From positions 6,076,001-6,140,000 of the forward strand of contig NC_060020.1 in NCBI RefSeq assembly GCF_021134715.1: a DNA stretch of 64,000 bases, given 5' to 3'. The DNA comes from Daphnia pulex (taxonomy: Eukaryota; Arthropoda; Branchiopoda; Diplostraca; Daphniidae). Both the position numbers and the translations under genes were made by a program. This document shows, in pieces, positions 29,801 through 43,100 of the stretch. The notes beneath the pieces were generated by a model. The model worked only from the letters and a program-made list of their open reading frames with translations. It made no database searches and was not told the origin of the DNA. Numbering within the stretch: the first letter of the stretch is position 1; each line of letters starts with the position of its first letter.

Positions 29801-31147
29801 ATGCAGTAAGCTTAACAACTAAAGTGATTAAAACAACAAAATTGTATTACATTATTGAAAAAGAAAAATCCGTACCAGATTCGGAATCGACCTGACAAGT
29901 TCTATGGAATGAATATGATTTACAAATCAGTGTGAGTGGGCGAGTGGCACAGGTGGTGTGCTGAAGTCTTATTAAAGCACACCTTCTTAGCTTTAATAGT
30001 TTAATATTGATGCTCCGGTTCTGGTAGACTGTCTTTTTGATGTCGACTTTTTATGCAGTAAGAAGAATCACAAACCATGAAACAGGATAAAAGATAAGTT
30101 ATTGAGATTTAGGTTTTAGACTTTCTTTATCGTCACGCAGCTAAAATTCGACTGGGCTAGTGAAAAACCACAAATGTAACCAAATAAAGGAACGTGTGGT
30201 AAGGAACGTACTGGTGCGCCATCGGAGACCAGGTTGAGATCTTTTCGGTATCGACATGCCGTGTAATTAATTTAATTTGAACTTACCAAACAGGGAACTA
30301 CTATTTATAAATGACACAAGAAACCTTAGTGATGTCGCAAATTAACTGCGGCAGTCGTTGAAGACCTCCCTCTTGGCTCTGCCGCCCCTGGCGACGCAAG
30401 GCGCGCGGCACAATTTAAAAGGTAAGAACAAATAAGTGCGACGTGGGGTGGCGGGTGGTGCGGTATTCAAAAGTATTTGGGAGTAGGCAGAGGTTTACAT
30501 ATACAATTGATTGGACTGAATTTGAATCTTTTGATTACCACTACCAGACTACACCCGCGATCAGAACTGCCAAAAAACTTGACAGGTTCCAAGTTCCAAC
30601 CAAATTTAACAAAAGGTAAATGTTCTTTCTTTTTTTTTATTCAACAGAAAAAGAAGTTCGCCTAACTTACTTTTTGTCTTTTTATTAAATGCAGAAAGAT
30701 TAAATAGTAAAGAGGCAGCTCTATGATACATTTTATCGATAAACTGAAAGTAAATAAATTGAAAATAACCAATAAAATAAATTGGTAAAACTGGCTGGAG
30801 TAAATGATTAACTGAATAGAACAAATAAATTCATTGAAAAAAGTTGGAGTTACCGCCGCCTTGCGCCATCTGCCTATCTCTACTTTGTCTGTAGAGTGTA
30901 GACTGTAGAGATTAGATTTGACAATGACAGTTGACAGTTGACACTATTGACAGTATTCACCCTCGGCTAAACAGTAACCATTCGCCGGCAAAAACCGAAG
31001 GCAACCGTGGGAACGAACAACGAAGTAATAACGCCAATCACTAAACAACAACTATCTATCGTCTTGTTTACACCAGAAAAACTTCCATGAACCAAGAAAA
31101 GTCATTTTTGTTTGGTGTGTGTGTTTTAGATACTAATAATTATTAAA
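26880..31147. other. Non-coding interval before MOGS, no supported gene
   Basis: This is 4.3 kb of AT-rich sequence. It has an AATAAA at 27097-27102 that could serve Tyr-rich copy 2, a short tandem repeat at 27677-27734, a degenerate repeat of ttatttctg(t/c)taaagtcca near 27217-27260, and several minus-strand splice-like signals between 28.6 and 29.3 kb. Reading frames at 28194-28499 and 29533-29895 do not resemble proteins. The last few hundred bases before 31148 are presumably the MOGS promoter and 5' UTR. Confidence 0.45.
27677..27734. repeat. Two-unit tandem repeat of 29 bp
   Basis: The unit starts tggaacagctcagctacaac and is present twice head to tail (27677-27705 and 27706-27734) with one clear mismatch (c/a). 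Confidence 0.8.
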
Positions 31148-33954
31148 ATGACTGGAGGAAATAAAAAACTGCATGTTGCAGGTGCATCAGACGTGAAAAA
31201 AAATAAACCCAAAGTAAGTTATCACAAGTTGGTATTACAAATCTAATCAATGTTCGGTATTGTATCCCATTTATTTTCAAGGTACTTAAATCGTCTGATC
31301 AGTCACCTCATAGTAAAAATGGAGCTTCTTCCAAATCTAATGTGGCAACAACAAAAAACCATAAAATTGGAAGCCTATATTCTGGTGTTGGTGTTGTCAC
31401 CATTAGTATTGTTTCCTGGTTTGTCTATCAAGGTTACTTAGAAACACGAGTTAACAGTCCGTTGACAGAAAACAAGGTTGTCTTTCCAACTAGTCATGAT
31501 TTTCCAGAAAGATACTGGGGAAGCTTTAGACCTGGAGTATACTTTGGTATGAAATCAAGAGATGCTCACTCATTGCTTGCTGGTCTGATGTGGTTTATGC
31601 CCGATATAGCAGCAGCTGGTAATTTGAACCTGAGGTGAAAAACAATTTAAATATAATGTCTTTTTTATTATTAATTATTAATTCAATATATAGGCATCTG
31701 TGTGATCAGGGAGACAACCTGGAGCAGTACGGTTGGAGAGAACATGATGGAAGAAATTTTGGAGTCCAAGTTATTATAGACAAGTTTATTCAATTAGAAA
31801 CTTCATTTATAACAAAACTTGGAGGTAACCATGGAGGAGATTGGACTGCAAGAATTCATGTTGAGCCAAGGGTGGGCTAAATAAAAAAAAATAGCATATA
31901 CTTTTAGCTTTAGCCAAATTAATTATTTTACCAATTATTTACAGATGAAAGAATTAGTGGGACAACAAGTTACACTCTTCTTTTATTTAACTTTGGATGA
32001 TAATGGAAAGGGACTACTTCAACCCATCAGAATGATAGATAATATGGATATGACGGGAATAGATACAAATCAATCTGCCAAATTCCTTGGTCTATCTGCA
32101 GTGCATGGGCACACTGAGAGGCTTGGAGACTTCAGAGTCAGTTTTCATCACAGCGACCAGAACTCAATCGTCCATACTGCCTTTCTTAGCACCACTGTTG
32201 CTAGCCCAAATCTGGTCAAAGATGCTCTACAATCTGGATTAAGACTGATGGAAGACAAAAGGACCAAGGAGCGCCACATTAGTCTGGCCGGCGTTCTATT
32301 CCCTAAAGAAGACACGCTAAAACAACCCAATTTTGTCGTTCATCAAGTTACAGGAAAGCTGCCTCTCCAACTGGAAGTAGTCTACGAATCCAATAGCTTT
32401 GCTGAACGTGAGACCATGTTAAGAGGAGAAACGTACGACACTCTTCTTCAAAAATATCGCAAAGAATTTCGAAACCAGTTTGAAAGCAAATTTCACCTTC
32501 AAAAGAAAGGTTTTAGTGATGAGGAACAAGACTTTGCTGTGTCAGCCATGAGTAATCTCATCGGAGGTATCGGTTATTTCTACGGCAGCTCAAAAGTGCA
32601 ATCTGTTCATAATAAAGAACCCGTGCCATACTGGAATGCCCCACTCTACACAGCCGTCCCATCTCGCAGCTTCTTCCCACGAGGATTTCTCTGGGACGAA
32701 GGATTTCACAACTTAATCATCAGTCAATGGGACCGGGAAATATCATTTGATATCATGGCACACTGGTTCGATTTGATGAACGTCGAAGGTTGGATCCCTC
32801 GTGAGCAAATTCTAGGTTCGGAGGCAAGGGCTCGAGTCCCTGACGAATTCGTGGTGCAAAGAAATAATCAAGGGAATCCGCCAACCTTTTTCTTAGTATT
32901 AGACGCTATGTTCAAGAATCGTCCAGTACGGGATATAAGCACGCTAGAGCTGGAGCAACTAAATGACATGTGGCCTCGCCTGGTGTCCTGGTACAATTGG
33001 TTCAACACTAGTTTGCACGGCCCGGAACCCGGAAGTTACTACTGGAGAGGTCGAGACACTGCATCTGTCCGGGAACTTAACCCAAAATCCTTATCATCTG
33101 GACTAGATGATTATCCTAGAGCTTCACATCCAACTCCAGATGAACGTCACCTTGATTTGCGTTGCTGGATTACACTCGCGGCCAAAGTAATGGCTTCCAT
33201 TGCAGATATTATTGGTCGAGACGGTCGAAAATATCACGAGGCTTTCGTTTTCTTGTCGGATAACAAATTGCTGAATGCGCAGCACTGGTCTCCGACAGCC
33301 AAGCGTTACGCTGATTTTGGCCTGCATTCGTCCAACGTCACACTCCGGCGCCCTAAAAGCAATCCTGGTCAGCCTAAACCTGACAAAATTCGAGTGGTTT
33401 TGGAAGAGCCTACATTGCGCTACGTTGATGATACCTTCGGCTACGTCAATCTCTTCCCTCTGATTATAGAAATTCTCCAACCGGATTCACCCCAACTAGG
33501 ACAACTCCTACTTGACTTGCGGAGTCCTAACCTACTCTGGACTAAATATGGACTCCGAAGTTTGTCGAAAACGTCGCCGCTGTACAACAAGCGTAACACC
33601 GAGCACGATCCCCCATACTGGCGTGGTCCGATTTGGATCAATGTGAATTATCTGGTTGTCCGTGCGTTGCATCACTACTCCACAGTAGAAGGACCACATC
33701 AAACTCGTGCAACTTTGCTGTATAATGAACTACGTGAAAACCTAATTGCCAATATTTTTCGAGAATATAAGAGAACCGGCTACATATGGGAGCAATACAA
33801 CGACGCCAGTGGTGCTGGACAGGGCTGCAGGTTAGTACTTTTAAAATTCAAATAAAATTTTGCTTCAAGTATTTAACTTTTTTTTTCTTTTTAAAGGCCT
33901 TTTACTGGGTGGTCTACACTGGTCTTATTACTGATGTCGGAAACTTACGCCTAA
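31148..33954 (+). CDS. Mogs: Mannosyl-oligosaccharide glucosidase (ER glucosidase I, GH63), complete
   Basis: Exons 31148-31213, 31282-31634, 31694-31871, 31945-33830 and 33897-33954 give 846 residues (human MOGS is 837). It has a short cytosolic N-terminus, one membrane anchor near residues 51-74 (GSLYSGVGVVTISIVSWFVY) and a lumenal catalytic region, i.e. a type II ER protein. GH63 blocks: ERYWGSFRPGVYFGMKSR, WREHDGRNFGVQ, GNHGGDWTARI, SRSFFPRGFLWDEGFHNL, SSGLDDYPRASHPTPDERH (general-acid region), PYWRGPIWINVNYLV and GYIWEQYNDASGAGQGCRP with the catalytic-base Glu. The enzyme removes the outermost alpha-1,2-glucose of Glc3Man9GlcNAc2 on new glycoproteins, the first step of N-glycan trimming. 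The C-terminus is RPFTGWSTLVLLLMSETYA, as expected. Its 3' end faces the next gene only 161 bp away. Confidence 0.96.
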
Positions 33955-34115
33955 GAAAAATCATCTGCAACAGTAGATTTTTATAAATTTCTTTAATTTT
34001 TTAAGGAATAAGGGATAAAACAATGTAAAGGGCACAATTCCAAAGTAATAAACTGTATGTATTTGAATACAAAGGTTAAGTGATACGATTCACGAAATTC
34101 TTGTTCAACAACCAA

Positions 34116-34822
34116 TTAACGGTGGAGATTGAACGTAAGTAGCACTATAAAATAAAACAATAATTTGAAATAAGTAAGCGCCAAACGTGAGAGCGAAATA
34201 ATAAATTGCAAAATTAGAACTGGAAGACGTACCTATGATTACAATTACAATTGTAACTCCTGCTACTGATGCTATGACTACTGCCAGGACGCAACGCCTC
34301 TTCCGCTGATCGACTGCCTATTACACAATAAAAACCTTGTAAGTGACGAATCGGTCGCTAACACAATCCTGAAGCCAATGATCTTACCGATGGCCAATTA
34401 TCGCATCTGTTTTCAGTTGCAATTACAGGTGATGCTGCTGCCAAGTCTATCGTCTCGAATTCAACTAGCAACTCGTCACCCATTTCTTCTTGACAAACGG
34501 GGCTGTTCACAATTTTGACAGTCTCAACCTCATCATTAATGTACTGATCCGAAATCATAAACGAACTTGTTGGGACCGATGCAGAGCCGTTGAAGATAAG
34601 GTTATCGAAACGAGAGGTCGATGCAGCAGTCGCAGACGTATCATTAGGGTCCGTCGTAAAAACGTTCTTATTAATCTCCAACCGTCGGTATATTTCAGAC
34701 TTGTTTTTCGAGATCTTCTCGTCACTTTCGCAATTTATTGAATACTGGTTAAGAGACATCTCGCTCACTTCAAAACTAGTAATTTCTGACTGACTAGTGT
34801 CTTCGTCGTCTAAACTGAACAT
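34116..34822 (-). CDS. Small protein of unknown function with C-terminal membrane segment
   Basis: Exons 34822-34388, 34317-34233 and 34144-34116 (minus strand) join in phase and give 182 residues. The first 145 are hydrophilic and rich in Ser, Thr, Asp, Glu and Asn (MFSLDDEDTSQSEITSFEVS). A basic stop-transfer-like cluster QRKRR precedes one hydrophobic segment (CVLAVVIASVAGVTIVIVII) ending LLTFNLHR, so the protein looks tail-anchored or single-pass with a very short end. No domain is recognised. The ATG chosen is the first in frame; a good splice acceptor lies about 50 bp upstream (cccag near 34871, with tactaac before it), and a matching donor (gtaagtatcg) suggests a 5' UTR intron of about 50 bp. 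Its 3' end converges on MOGS. Confidence 0.6.
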
Positions 34823-37183
34823 ATTTCGACGGTGCAACGAAATTGAAAGACCTTTTGCAAGCTGGGGGATCCGTTAGTAATCGGCCACTTGCATCGGAAT
34901 TCGATACTTACGATTACTAAAATACTTTTGAATTTTCGTTTGTTTTAAAATAGAATATTTTGTGTGCATCTTACACATCATTTTAAAAAAATCTTACATA
35001 AACTGAAAATACGCCCAGATGCTTACCCTAACAAAACTGAGAGCATCTTTGCTCTTTGGAACGCCATGCATAATCCGATCCCCCAGCTTTGAATGTTTTA
35101 AAATCTATTTTGAATTTAAATTAAATTTGGATTTGTAGAAGGATACTGAATTTGGATGCCGGGCGGGGATTACCCCTTTTTTGGAGGGGGTGGGACAATG
35201 ATGTTCCTTTAAAGGGAATAGCATAAAGACAATTTTTGGACTCGATTAAAATCACACGAAGATGTGCACTCAGCGCTCAACGGATATCACCACCGCATCT
35301 CACCAAAAGACCCGTTTCAATTTCTTGCCCCTCCCAAATTGTGTTTATATAACCTGTATGTCTCCTTCATCAATACACGGTCCAGTACACAACTGATAAC
35401 CTTATTTCTAAACTCACCTCTCAATCTACTATTCACCCTGTTCCCATGAAAAACGCCTATTATGCAAATCGTAACCCATAACCCCCCCTCCCCTTGTCAC
35501 ATCTAGTTGGCTTCACGCTCCGAGCTGTGTCGATAGGTCGTACGATTTACCTTATTAAGATCGCTGACCGTAAGCGTTCTCTCGGTAACGCAAGTCGGCC
35601 CAATTAAAGACCAGTATGCAGCGCATTGAACTACAAACGTGTACCCAGATCAGATTCCACTTCAAAATACCGTTTCTTTTTTTAATCCATTCTTTTATTT
35701 AAAAACTTCAATTTATTTTTATGCTAACAACATCTAAGGGTGTAATACGATGTTGCACTTGCCATCATCTTAGTGTCATATCCATTTTGCATTTAAAAAC
35801 GTAGAAGCTTCGTCTGGTATAAGAGCCGTATCGGGAAAATGAGACTCTCGGTCTCAAGAGAGAACATCACCATGAGATTAGAGTAGTGGAGTATAGTAAG
35901 TAGCCTACATTGTCAAGTTCAAAGACCTTTGCTTTCTCAACAAGCGAATCTTCTGCTCGCATTTCATTTTATTGAAATGGAGCAGCTCTGTTTTCCTCGG
36001 TTTTCCTTGGATGTATAATAAGAATTCAAAATTGGCAATTTACATAATACATCGGTGCATACGTCGACGTATTGCTGCGACAGAAAAAGATGGGGTTACA
36101 AATGCTGGTTTTGACGCCCTCATTGAAAAAGTGCGGCGGAAGCGGAACTAGCTATCCAATGCGAGGATATGGAATGGAGCTAACAACTGGCATTATTCTA
36201 GCGTGGGCCTATTCAGTGAGTAAATTAATCACGACTTACCAACAAGACGATCCTGGTCCAAATGTTCGTGAAGTTGAATCCTGACAGCAACGCCTTCTAC
36301 ATACATCCTTTGCACACTTTGTTCGGATAATATAGCATCAGTGCCTTCGGTTTACAATCAAATGCCTTTATAAAAATACTTTTCACAGAATTTACAGGCA
36401 CAGCAGGACGCACAATTAAAAGTTCTCACTAACAAATACGCGCCGTAAAGATAAACACTTCCGCACTTGATCACGAGACAAAAGTTACTGCCATTCTGGT
36501 GGGCGTTGCAAATTTAGTAATGTAATAGATAGAGGTAGGGTCAGTAAACGAAAAAGAAAAGGAAGAGATCGAAAAAGAACCTTTTTTACCTTTCCAAACC
36601 CACCCAACGCTCTAACTTTTTAAAAAAGGAATTAATGAGTCTAATACTATATTTATAAATGATAATAAAACAGATGGTGTTAAGTCAAAAATTGTATTAC
36701 TGTAGCCAATCTTGCTCATTTAATATACTGTATGTATTGACAATATACATATTTATATATAAATAATTATTAAACATTTGCATAAAATAAGAAATCCTAT
36801 TATTGCACGAGAACCAACTGTTGGTGTGTTATTTGGAGAAATCGACCACATTCAAACAAACAACTGTGGCAACTCGTGGTCGTAAATTCTGTAAGCAACA
36901 CCCAAAGGTATTAACGACATCGATGAACCGAATATATCGCCAGGATTTGTCGTTCCGCTTTTCTGATTTTGGGTGCTCGCCATTTTCTATTTTTCCAGTC
37001 AAGAAAAACACACTCAGATTCTTCTTCTTCTTCTTTTAGAGTTAATCTCTATCGGTATTATATGATAAGGCAAACAAACTTGTGATGCATATATCCTTTT
37101 CTTTCAAACAGAACTGATTGACCTTCTTTCACTGAGTATATGTAATTTAATGAAGTGAGTTGTGTGCGTGTATATGTGTCAAA
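34823..37183. other. Intergenic, no gene supported
   Basis: AT-rich sequence. A 64-codon ATG frame at 36090-36284 (MGLQMLVLTPSLKK...) has a weak hydrophobic stretch but no recognisable family or splice context, so it is not called. The right end (about 36800-37183) is the likely 3' UTR of prickle on the minus strand. Confidence 0.4.
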
Positions 37184-40100
37184 TTAAGATATGATGCAAT
37201 TCTTGTCCTTTTCCTTGTCGCCTCCGCCGGAGGCCGCTCTCGACGACAGTCCCGTCGCCGAAGTTTGAAGCGTTTGAGAGCGCTGGCGGGCTGAAGCCAG
37301 TGCCATGGCGTCGTTGGGCACGTAACTGATCCGGACGCCACCGTAGGCGGCTCGGCGCGCTGCCGGTAGACGGTAAGATGAGTAGTCCTCCTCCTCGTCG
37401 CTGCTCGAGCTCGAGCAGGTGGAGCAGACGCTCACCATGTCCATGTCATTAATGGGGCGATGTCTGTTGACCGGTCGGCCACTGCTGGGACCAGCTTCAG
37501 CTCGGGTTCCAAATCCGGTAGCGCTGCCGCTATTCATCGCCTCTTCAAGAGCTAAATCAAAATTTGTTGTTAATGTTTTCAGTCTTTTAGGATGATCAAA
37601 AGCAATAAAAAATGATTTTACAGCTGCGTCCGGAGTAAGAGTGAGAGCGCGGAACATTGGGATTTTGCTGTTGAACTTGTTGCTGTTTCCTGCGACTGCC
37701 GCTCTTGTAAGAAAATGATGAAGAGCAGGAAGACGGGTGATGATGGTGATGATCGTGGGTTTTTCGGCAGCCACCGCTACTGCTGCTGCTGCTGGTGTCT
37801 CCTTCGGGGCTCCTGCCACCACCTGATGCTCCTTCGATCATCGGTACCTGGGGACACGAAAAAAGAAAGAGAGAAACGCGTTAGCGGCCTTCCACACGAT
37901 CACAAAATAATGATTATAACTAGTCTCACTTGATTTGGATCGAATCTGACGCTGAGCTGTCGGGAATCCGCCCCGCCATTTTTACTCCGCCCAGTCATTA
38001 GATTTGATTTTCGAGGCGTGCAACCGTCGCCTACTGGCGAACTGGCATCGGCCGGAGTATCCTCTTCTTCGTCATCGTTGGACCCGGTCTGGTTGCCGTC
38101 CGGCTCCGTTTGAGTCGAAAAATCCGGAAGAGAAGACGAATGGGCGTCCGGACTGCGACGCAATCCTGTCAGTTGTTGCTGCTGCTGCGGCTGGATCAAG
38201 TTGGCCGCTGCGGCGGCTTCCAGCAACTTGTCGAGCACCTGCTTGGTCAGCAAAGGCGCCATTCCGCCGGCGGCCACTTTGCTCAGAAGCTGTTCCAAAT
38301 TCAAAACGGCCGGATCGGTTGTTGTTGATGTCGCCGACTCGGGCGTAGATTGAGCATTTGAGGTTGGCGGTGCCACGGCCACGTTTTCCGTCTGCACCTC
38401 CTACGGAGAAGAAGAAGAAACAGGAAAAAAAAGAACCAAAGTCATTAGCGAGGGACGTCATGCGTTGCTGATAAATTGATCGTTACCTGGCGGGGCATTT
38501 CGGTCGATTTCGGCTCCACCTGTTGTTGCTCGGGGCTGCCAGGGAGGCCCGAATACATCAGCGGCTCGGATCGATAGCGCGGCGAATCGTCGAGCGAAAG
38601 AGTTTCCAAGGGCGGATGATTCTCGTAGAGCGGAGGGGCTGGTTGCTGTTGCGGTGGTGGCGCTTGGTAGGGGCGCAGGCTCTTTCGGCCCATTCGCGGA
38701 GATCTGTAAACGTGAGTGGGCGAGTTGCCAGCCGAGGCGAACTGCTGCAAGTTGATCGGCGGGTTGCTGCTGCTGCTGCTGCTGGTGGTAGCCGACGGCG
38801 GTGGCAGCTCGGGCGAGGCGACGTGCTGGCGGTAGTCGACGACCCCACGATGAGCGATGCCGACGCTGGACATGGGCGATGACAGGGGACTGGCGGTGGT
38901 GTTCAGGCTGGATCCGCCGAGGCTCGATAAATCCGTCATGGGCTGCCTCTTTGAGCGTCGGACTTGGTTGGGCGACGGAGAGTTCAAATCTGATCCGGCA
39001 CTGACGGCGCTGGTCACGCTCCGAGGCGGAGCCGGAGGCAAACCCAAGTTGAGGCTGGCAGAAGATGCGGGCGAAAGTGCTTGCTGGAGCTGCTGCTGCT
39101 GCTGACTGCTGGAATAGTCTGAGACTTCAGTCGTCTCCGAGTTGGCGTCATCTTGATTACCTGTGAACGTTTTACAACAATAAAACGGTTAGAAGAAAAA
39201 GAAAAAGAAAAAAAAAAACAGTTTCGCCACGGTCCTCACTGGAAATCAAATATTGAAATCGGCCGGCATGCCAGCGACGCCAGAAGGGCATTTAAAAAAG
39301 AGCAAAAAAAAGTCTCTGAACGTGATTTCACGAAATATTGATTCGCTCGGCGATAAGTCGAGATTATGCAAAATTTATATGGCCCGGCGAGAGATTATGA
39401 TGAGCATAAAAAGTGTCGAGCTAGGTAGAAGAAATACCATTTCGGCCACGCCATCTCTGCTGCTGGTGCTGCTGGGTCTTGCCAGACCTGATTCGTCTCG
39501 GACTGCGGGAGGCGGACGATGAAGGCGAGCCGATGGACGGAAGCAGGGACGGACTCGGTCCGCTGATGCCGGACTGATGGTGGTGGTGATGCATCAAGCT
39601 GTTGTTGGTGCTGCTGCTGTTGCTGTGGGTGGGCGTGTTGGCGTTGGAGTCGGTGCTGGGCGTTGGTGGCTCTCCTTTGCTGCACCCAATCGAACAAAAG
39701 ATGAGTCCGCGACGGGGCAAGAACGGCCTGCCCAGCAATGACGCCCGGCACGTGTGGCAACAGAAACAGCCGTCCGTTGCATGCCAGTGCTGGCCTTCGT
39801 GCGTCATTTGACCTGCAAAAACCATTTATTACCCCAAAAAGAAATGAATTATTTTCATGTTTATTTGGATGGTGATGGGGAGGATATAAACTCGGCCCGC
39901 AATTTTCTCTGCACGCGTGGGAGGCACGGGGAAGACCAACACCACTCTGTATCCATTATTCATTGTTCACTGATGGAGTGAGAGTTAAGAGAGAAGGAAC
40001 GAAGCGAGAGAGAGAGAATGGCACTTGAGGATCAGACAAGATATCGTCGTCGCCCAATAAGGGCAAACTCAATCATTGATAATGCCAACAGAGGTCGCAC

Positions 40101-43100
40101 TTTGCATTTCAATGAGCGGGCTGAACGTTTGATGGATGATGAGCGTATAGGAGCCTCTTATTGAGGACTGCCCGCCGGTTTTGGCGACATTCAATTGCTC
40201 CGGAGAGCGGATCAAGAGTTCATCATGCATCAAAGCATTCATTTGAATCAGAAAATGACAGACCATCTCAAATAGCTCAGCTAGACGAAAAGCTTTTGTG
40301 TGTGCCATCAGCTCTCTCTCTCTCTGATTTGGGGGGCATAGAATGTCATGGGGCCATCAAAAGAGATTTTCTTTCCCGATCCAACGGAAAGAAAAAATCT
40401 CATCTTACATCAATCGATCGCTGGAATCTGATGAGATGCATACCTGACTAACTCTTCACAAAAGAGAAATCAATTTCTTTTACCTTGATCGACTCCGATT
40501 GGTTCGCCGCAAGCGTCGCAATACTCGGAAAAGATGGCGTCGAAACAGTGGAGGCAATAGGGTCGCGAGTCGCGCATGATGTAACGCTGGCCGCCCAGGA
40601 CTCGGTCGCATTCAAAGCAGGCAAAGTGGCGCATGTGCCAGGCCCGGCCTTCCGCTTCCGTGCACTCGTCCGCCAAAATCAACTGTCAAGAAGAAAATCG
40701 GAAATTCGTGATGATTTGATAGTGCAGGAGCGATCAAATTTGATTGGGTTACTACCTCGTCGCAAGCGGCGCAACGGGGCTTGAGAGTTTCCGCGTGATG
40801 TCGCCCGCAAAAGAGTCGGCCATCGCGATAAAAGTAGATCAAATCGACGAGCAATTCCCGACAGACGCTGCAGGAGAAACAGCCCGGATGCCAACAGTGG
40901 GCTGGTCCAGCGCGGGAAGCCATGACGGCCATATCACCGCCGCCCATCGGTTCTGTGCACTGCACCGTACAAAATTCCCGCCAAAAAAGAGAGAAAATGT
41001 TAAGATTGGAGATAAGTCAAAGAAGGAAAGAAAAAAACATGTCCTGTTTTTGTTGTTGCCGTTTAAATTTAACGAGGACGACCGTTTTATTATTTTTTTT
41101 AATACGAACCTGATGGCAAGAGGTGGGCACCGGATTGGCGACAGGTAGTTGGCGTACGGTCCCCCGTCCGAGGGCCTCACGCTTTCGTTGAGCAGAGAAG
41201 AGCCGCAATTCTTTCTTCTCGTCTTCGGATAACGAAGAACAGTAGCGCACCTCATTATCGTGCGGCGGAAGTTGGTGGAGCAGCTGGCGAATGCGGTACT
41301 TTTCGCCAATCGAATTGACGTACGGCACTTTCTCTTCCGGCAACACGGAAAAGTACAAATGAACCTGTTATAACAAAAAACCAACAAACACAAAAAGTTT
41401 AAAAGTGGTTCCAAGGAGAATTTTATTTTTAAAAATTCAGCTTATTGCACAAGTTTAAATTTATTCTTCACGCTCATTCAACGAATTTAGAATTCGTTCT
41501 GTTGATCGTACGTTTCTATTTCTAACTCGTACTGACACCTGACAGGTAAACATCATCTGGAGCGTCAATCCAGTCAGCCATGATTTTTTAAATTTTTCCT
41601 AGAAGAGAGAAACTATATAGCCGGACGGAATTTTTGTGTTTTTGTTTTGTTTCGTGGTAGAAAAAATATTAAAATTAATAAAAAAAAGCAGAAAGAAAAA
41701 GAGAGACCGCACTCTTGTGAACACGCAACCTACAGACGTAACCCCTTTTCTTTCTCGAAAAGCTGCGGGGTGGTTGGTGGTGTTGCGTACACATCTACAT
41801 AGCGTGCGACCCCGGCGAGTCTCTAACGAAAGACGACGAAGAAGAAGAAATAACAGGGTAAACGTGTACCGCATCACAGGGCAGGGCTTGGCCGACAACA
41901 AATCATTTGCCTAAAAGACGGCCGAGAGAGATGGTGAAGCAACAAGTTAACCGATTTGGGTGTCATTTCCCCTCTATTTGATAGCTTCATAAGACCATGT
42001 TTAGAGAGAACGAAAAAAACACTTGGAAGACAAAAATTCCGGTCTGGTTTTCTTGCTAGAAAGAGACGAAGGCAGTGGTCCGTAAAAGGGAGGCCCAGTC
42101 GTAAAGAAAAACAAAGGCAAACGAGTCACACAAAACCCGCAGGTGAAACAGAAGAAGAAGAAGAAGAAGAAGAAAAAAATGGGGTTTCCACAATATTTTC
42201 AATGCGACGGCGGCGACGTTTTTTTTTTCTTCTTCTTTTCTGGTAACTTTTTGGCGTGGCGCAACCCGAGATATATGTAAAGCCATTACCCGTTGAATGC
42301 ATCAAAGTCACCTTTGATGTATGGCATGTTCTTTTATAAGTTTATATTGCATTTTATACTATACGATATGAATTTCTTTTTTTCTCCGAGTCTTGTAAAA
42401 AGACTTTGAACGAAAAGAAACGAACCAGAATGTCGACAATGGGACAAAAAGGGACTCTCAGGCAGAGAGAGAAATAATGTTTGTGGTTTGTCTTTGGCGT
42501 TTGTTTGCTTCTCATAACTTTCTCGTTGCTAAAGTTCAGATATTCAGGTCAGAGATGTCGGTCCCATTCGTCAATGCAACTTGTTTTCTTTCCTTCTTGA
42601 ATCGCGGGCTGTTGATTCAGAACAAGGTAAACAAAATATTTTTTCGCTCTGCGCCCAATAAGATTGACTTTTGGGCAGTCTTATCCATCCCAGCATTCAG
42701 CACTTGGGCGTCAATATCCAGCGGGATATCGAGAAAAAAAGAGAGGGGGGGAAAAAAGAAAATAAGAAGAATCAATACCCCCTGTCGTGGAATCAATCTG
42801 CATTGATTTGCGTTTCACGGCGCAAAATAAGGACGTGGAAATATATATATGTTTCTCTCAGTTATTATAGAAGAATATAAAAACCTATAAAAATCTACCA
42901 GCTATAGGGTTCTGTATGTTACGACTCTTATTATTTTTATGTCCCAAGGTTCGGTTAAAATACAAAAAGGAAAACAAAAAAAATACCCACACAGGTTTTG
43001 TTGTTTTTCCGGAATTTTTCCCCTCAACGGGGAGACCTTGAAGGGCGTTGCCAAAACTGTCACGCCCTGATAGATTCCCACTACATCATTTTTCTCTTCT

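Noticed and set aside
29533..29895. 120-codon plus-strand frame with many Cys
   Set aside because: Opens on TTG, with no domain, signal peptide or splice support.
36090..36284. 64-codon ATG frame with a hydrophobic stretch
   Set aside because: No family, no splice signals tying it to neighbours, and other frames in the same stretch look equally plausible.
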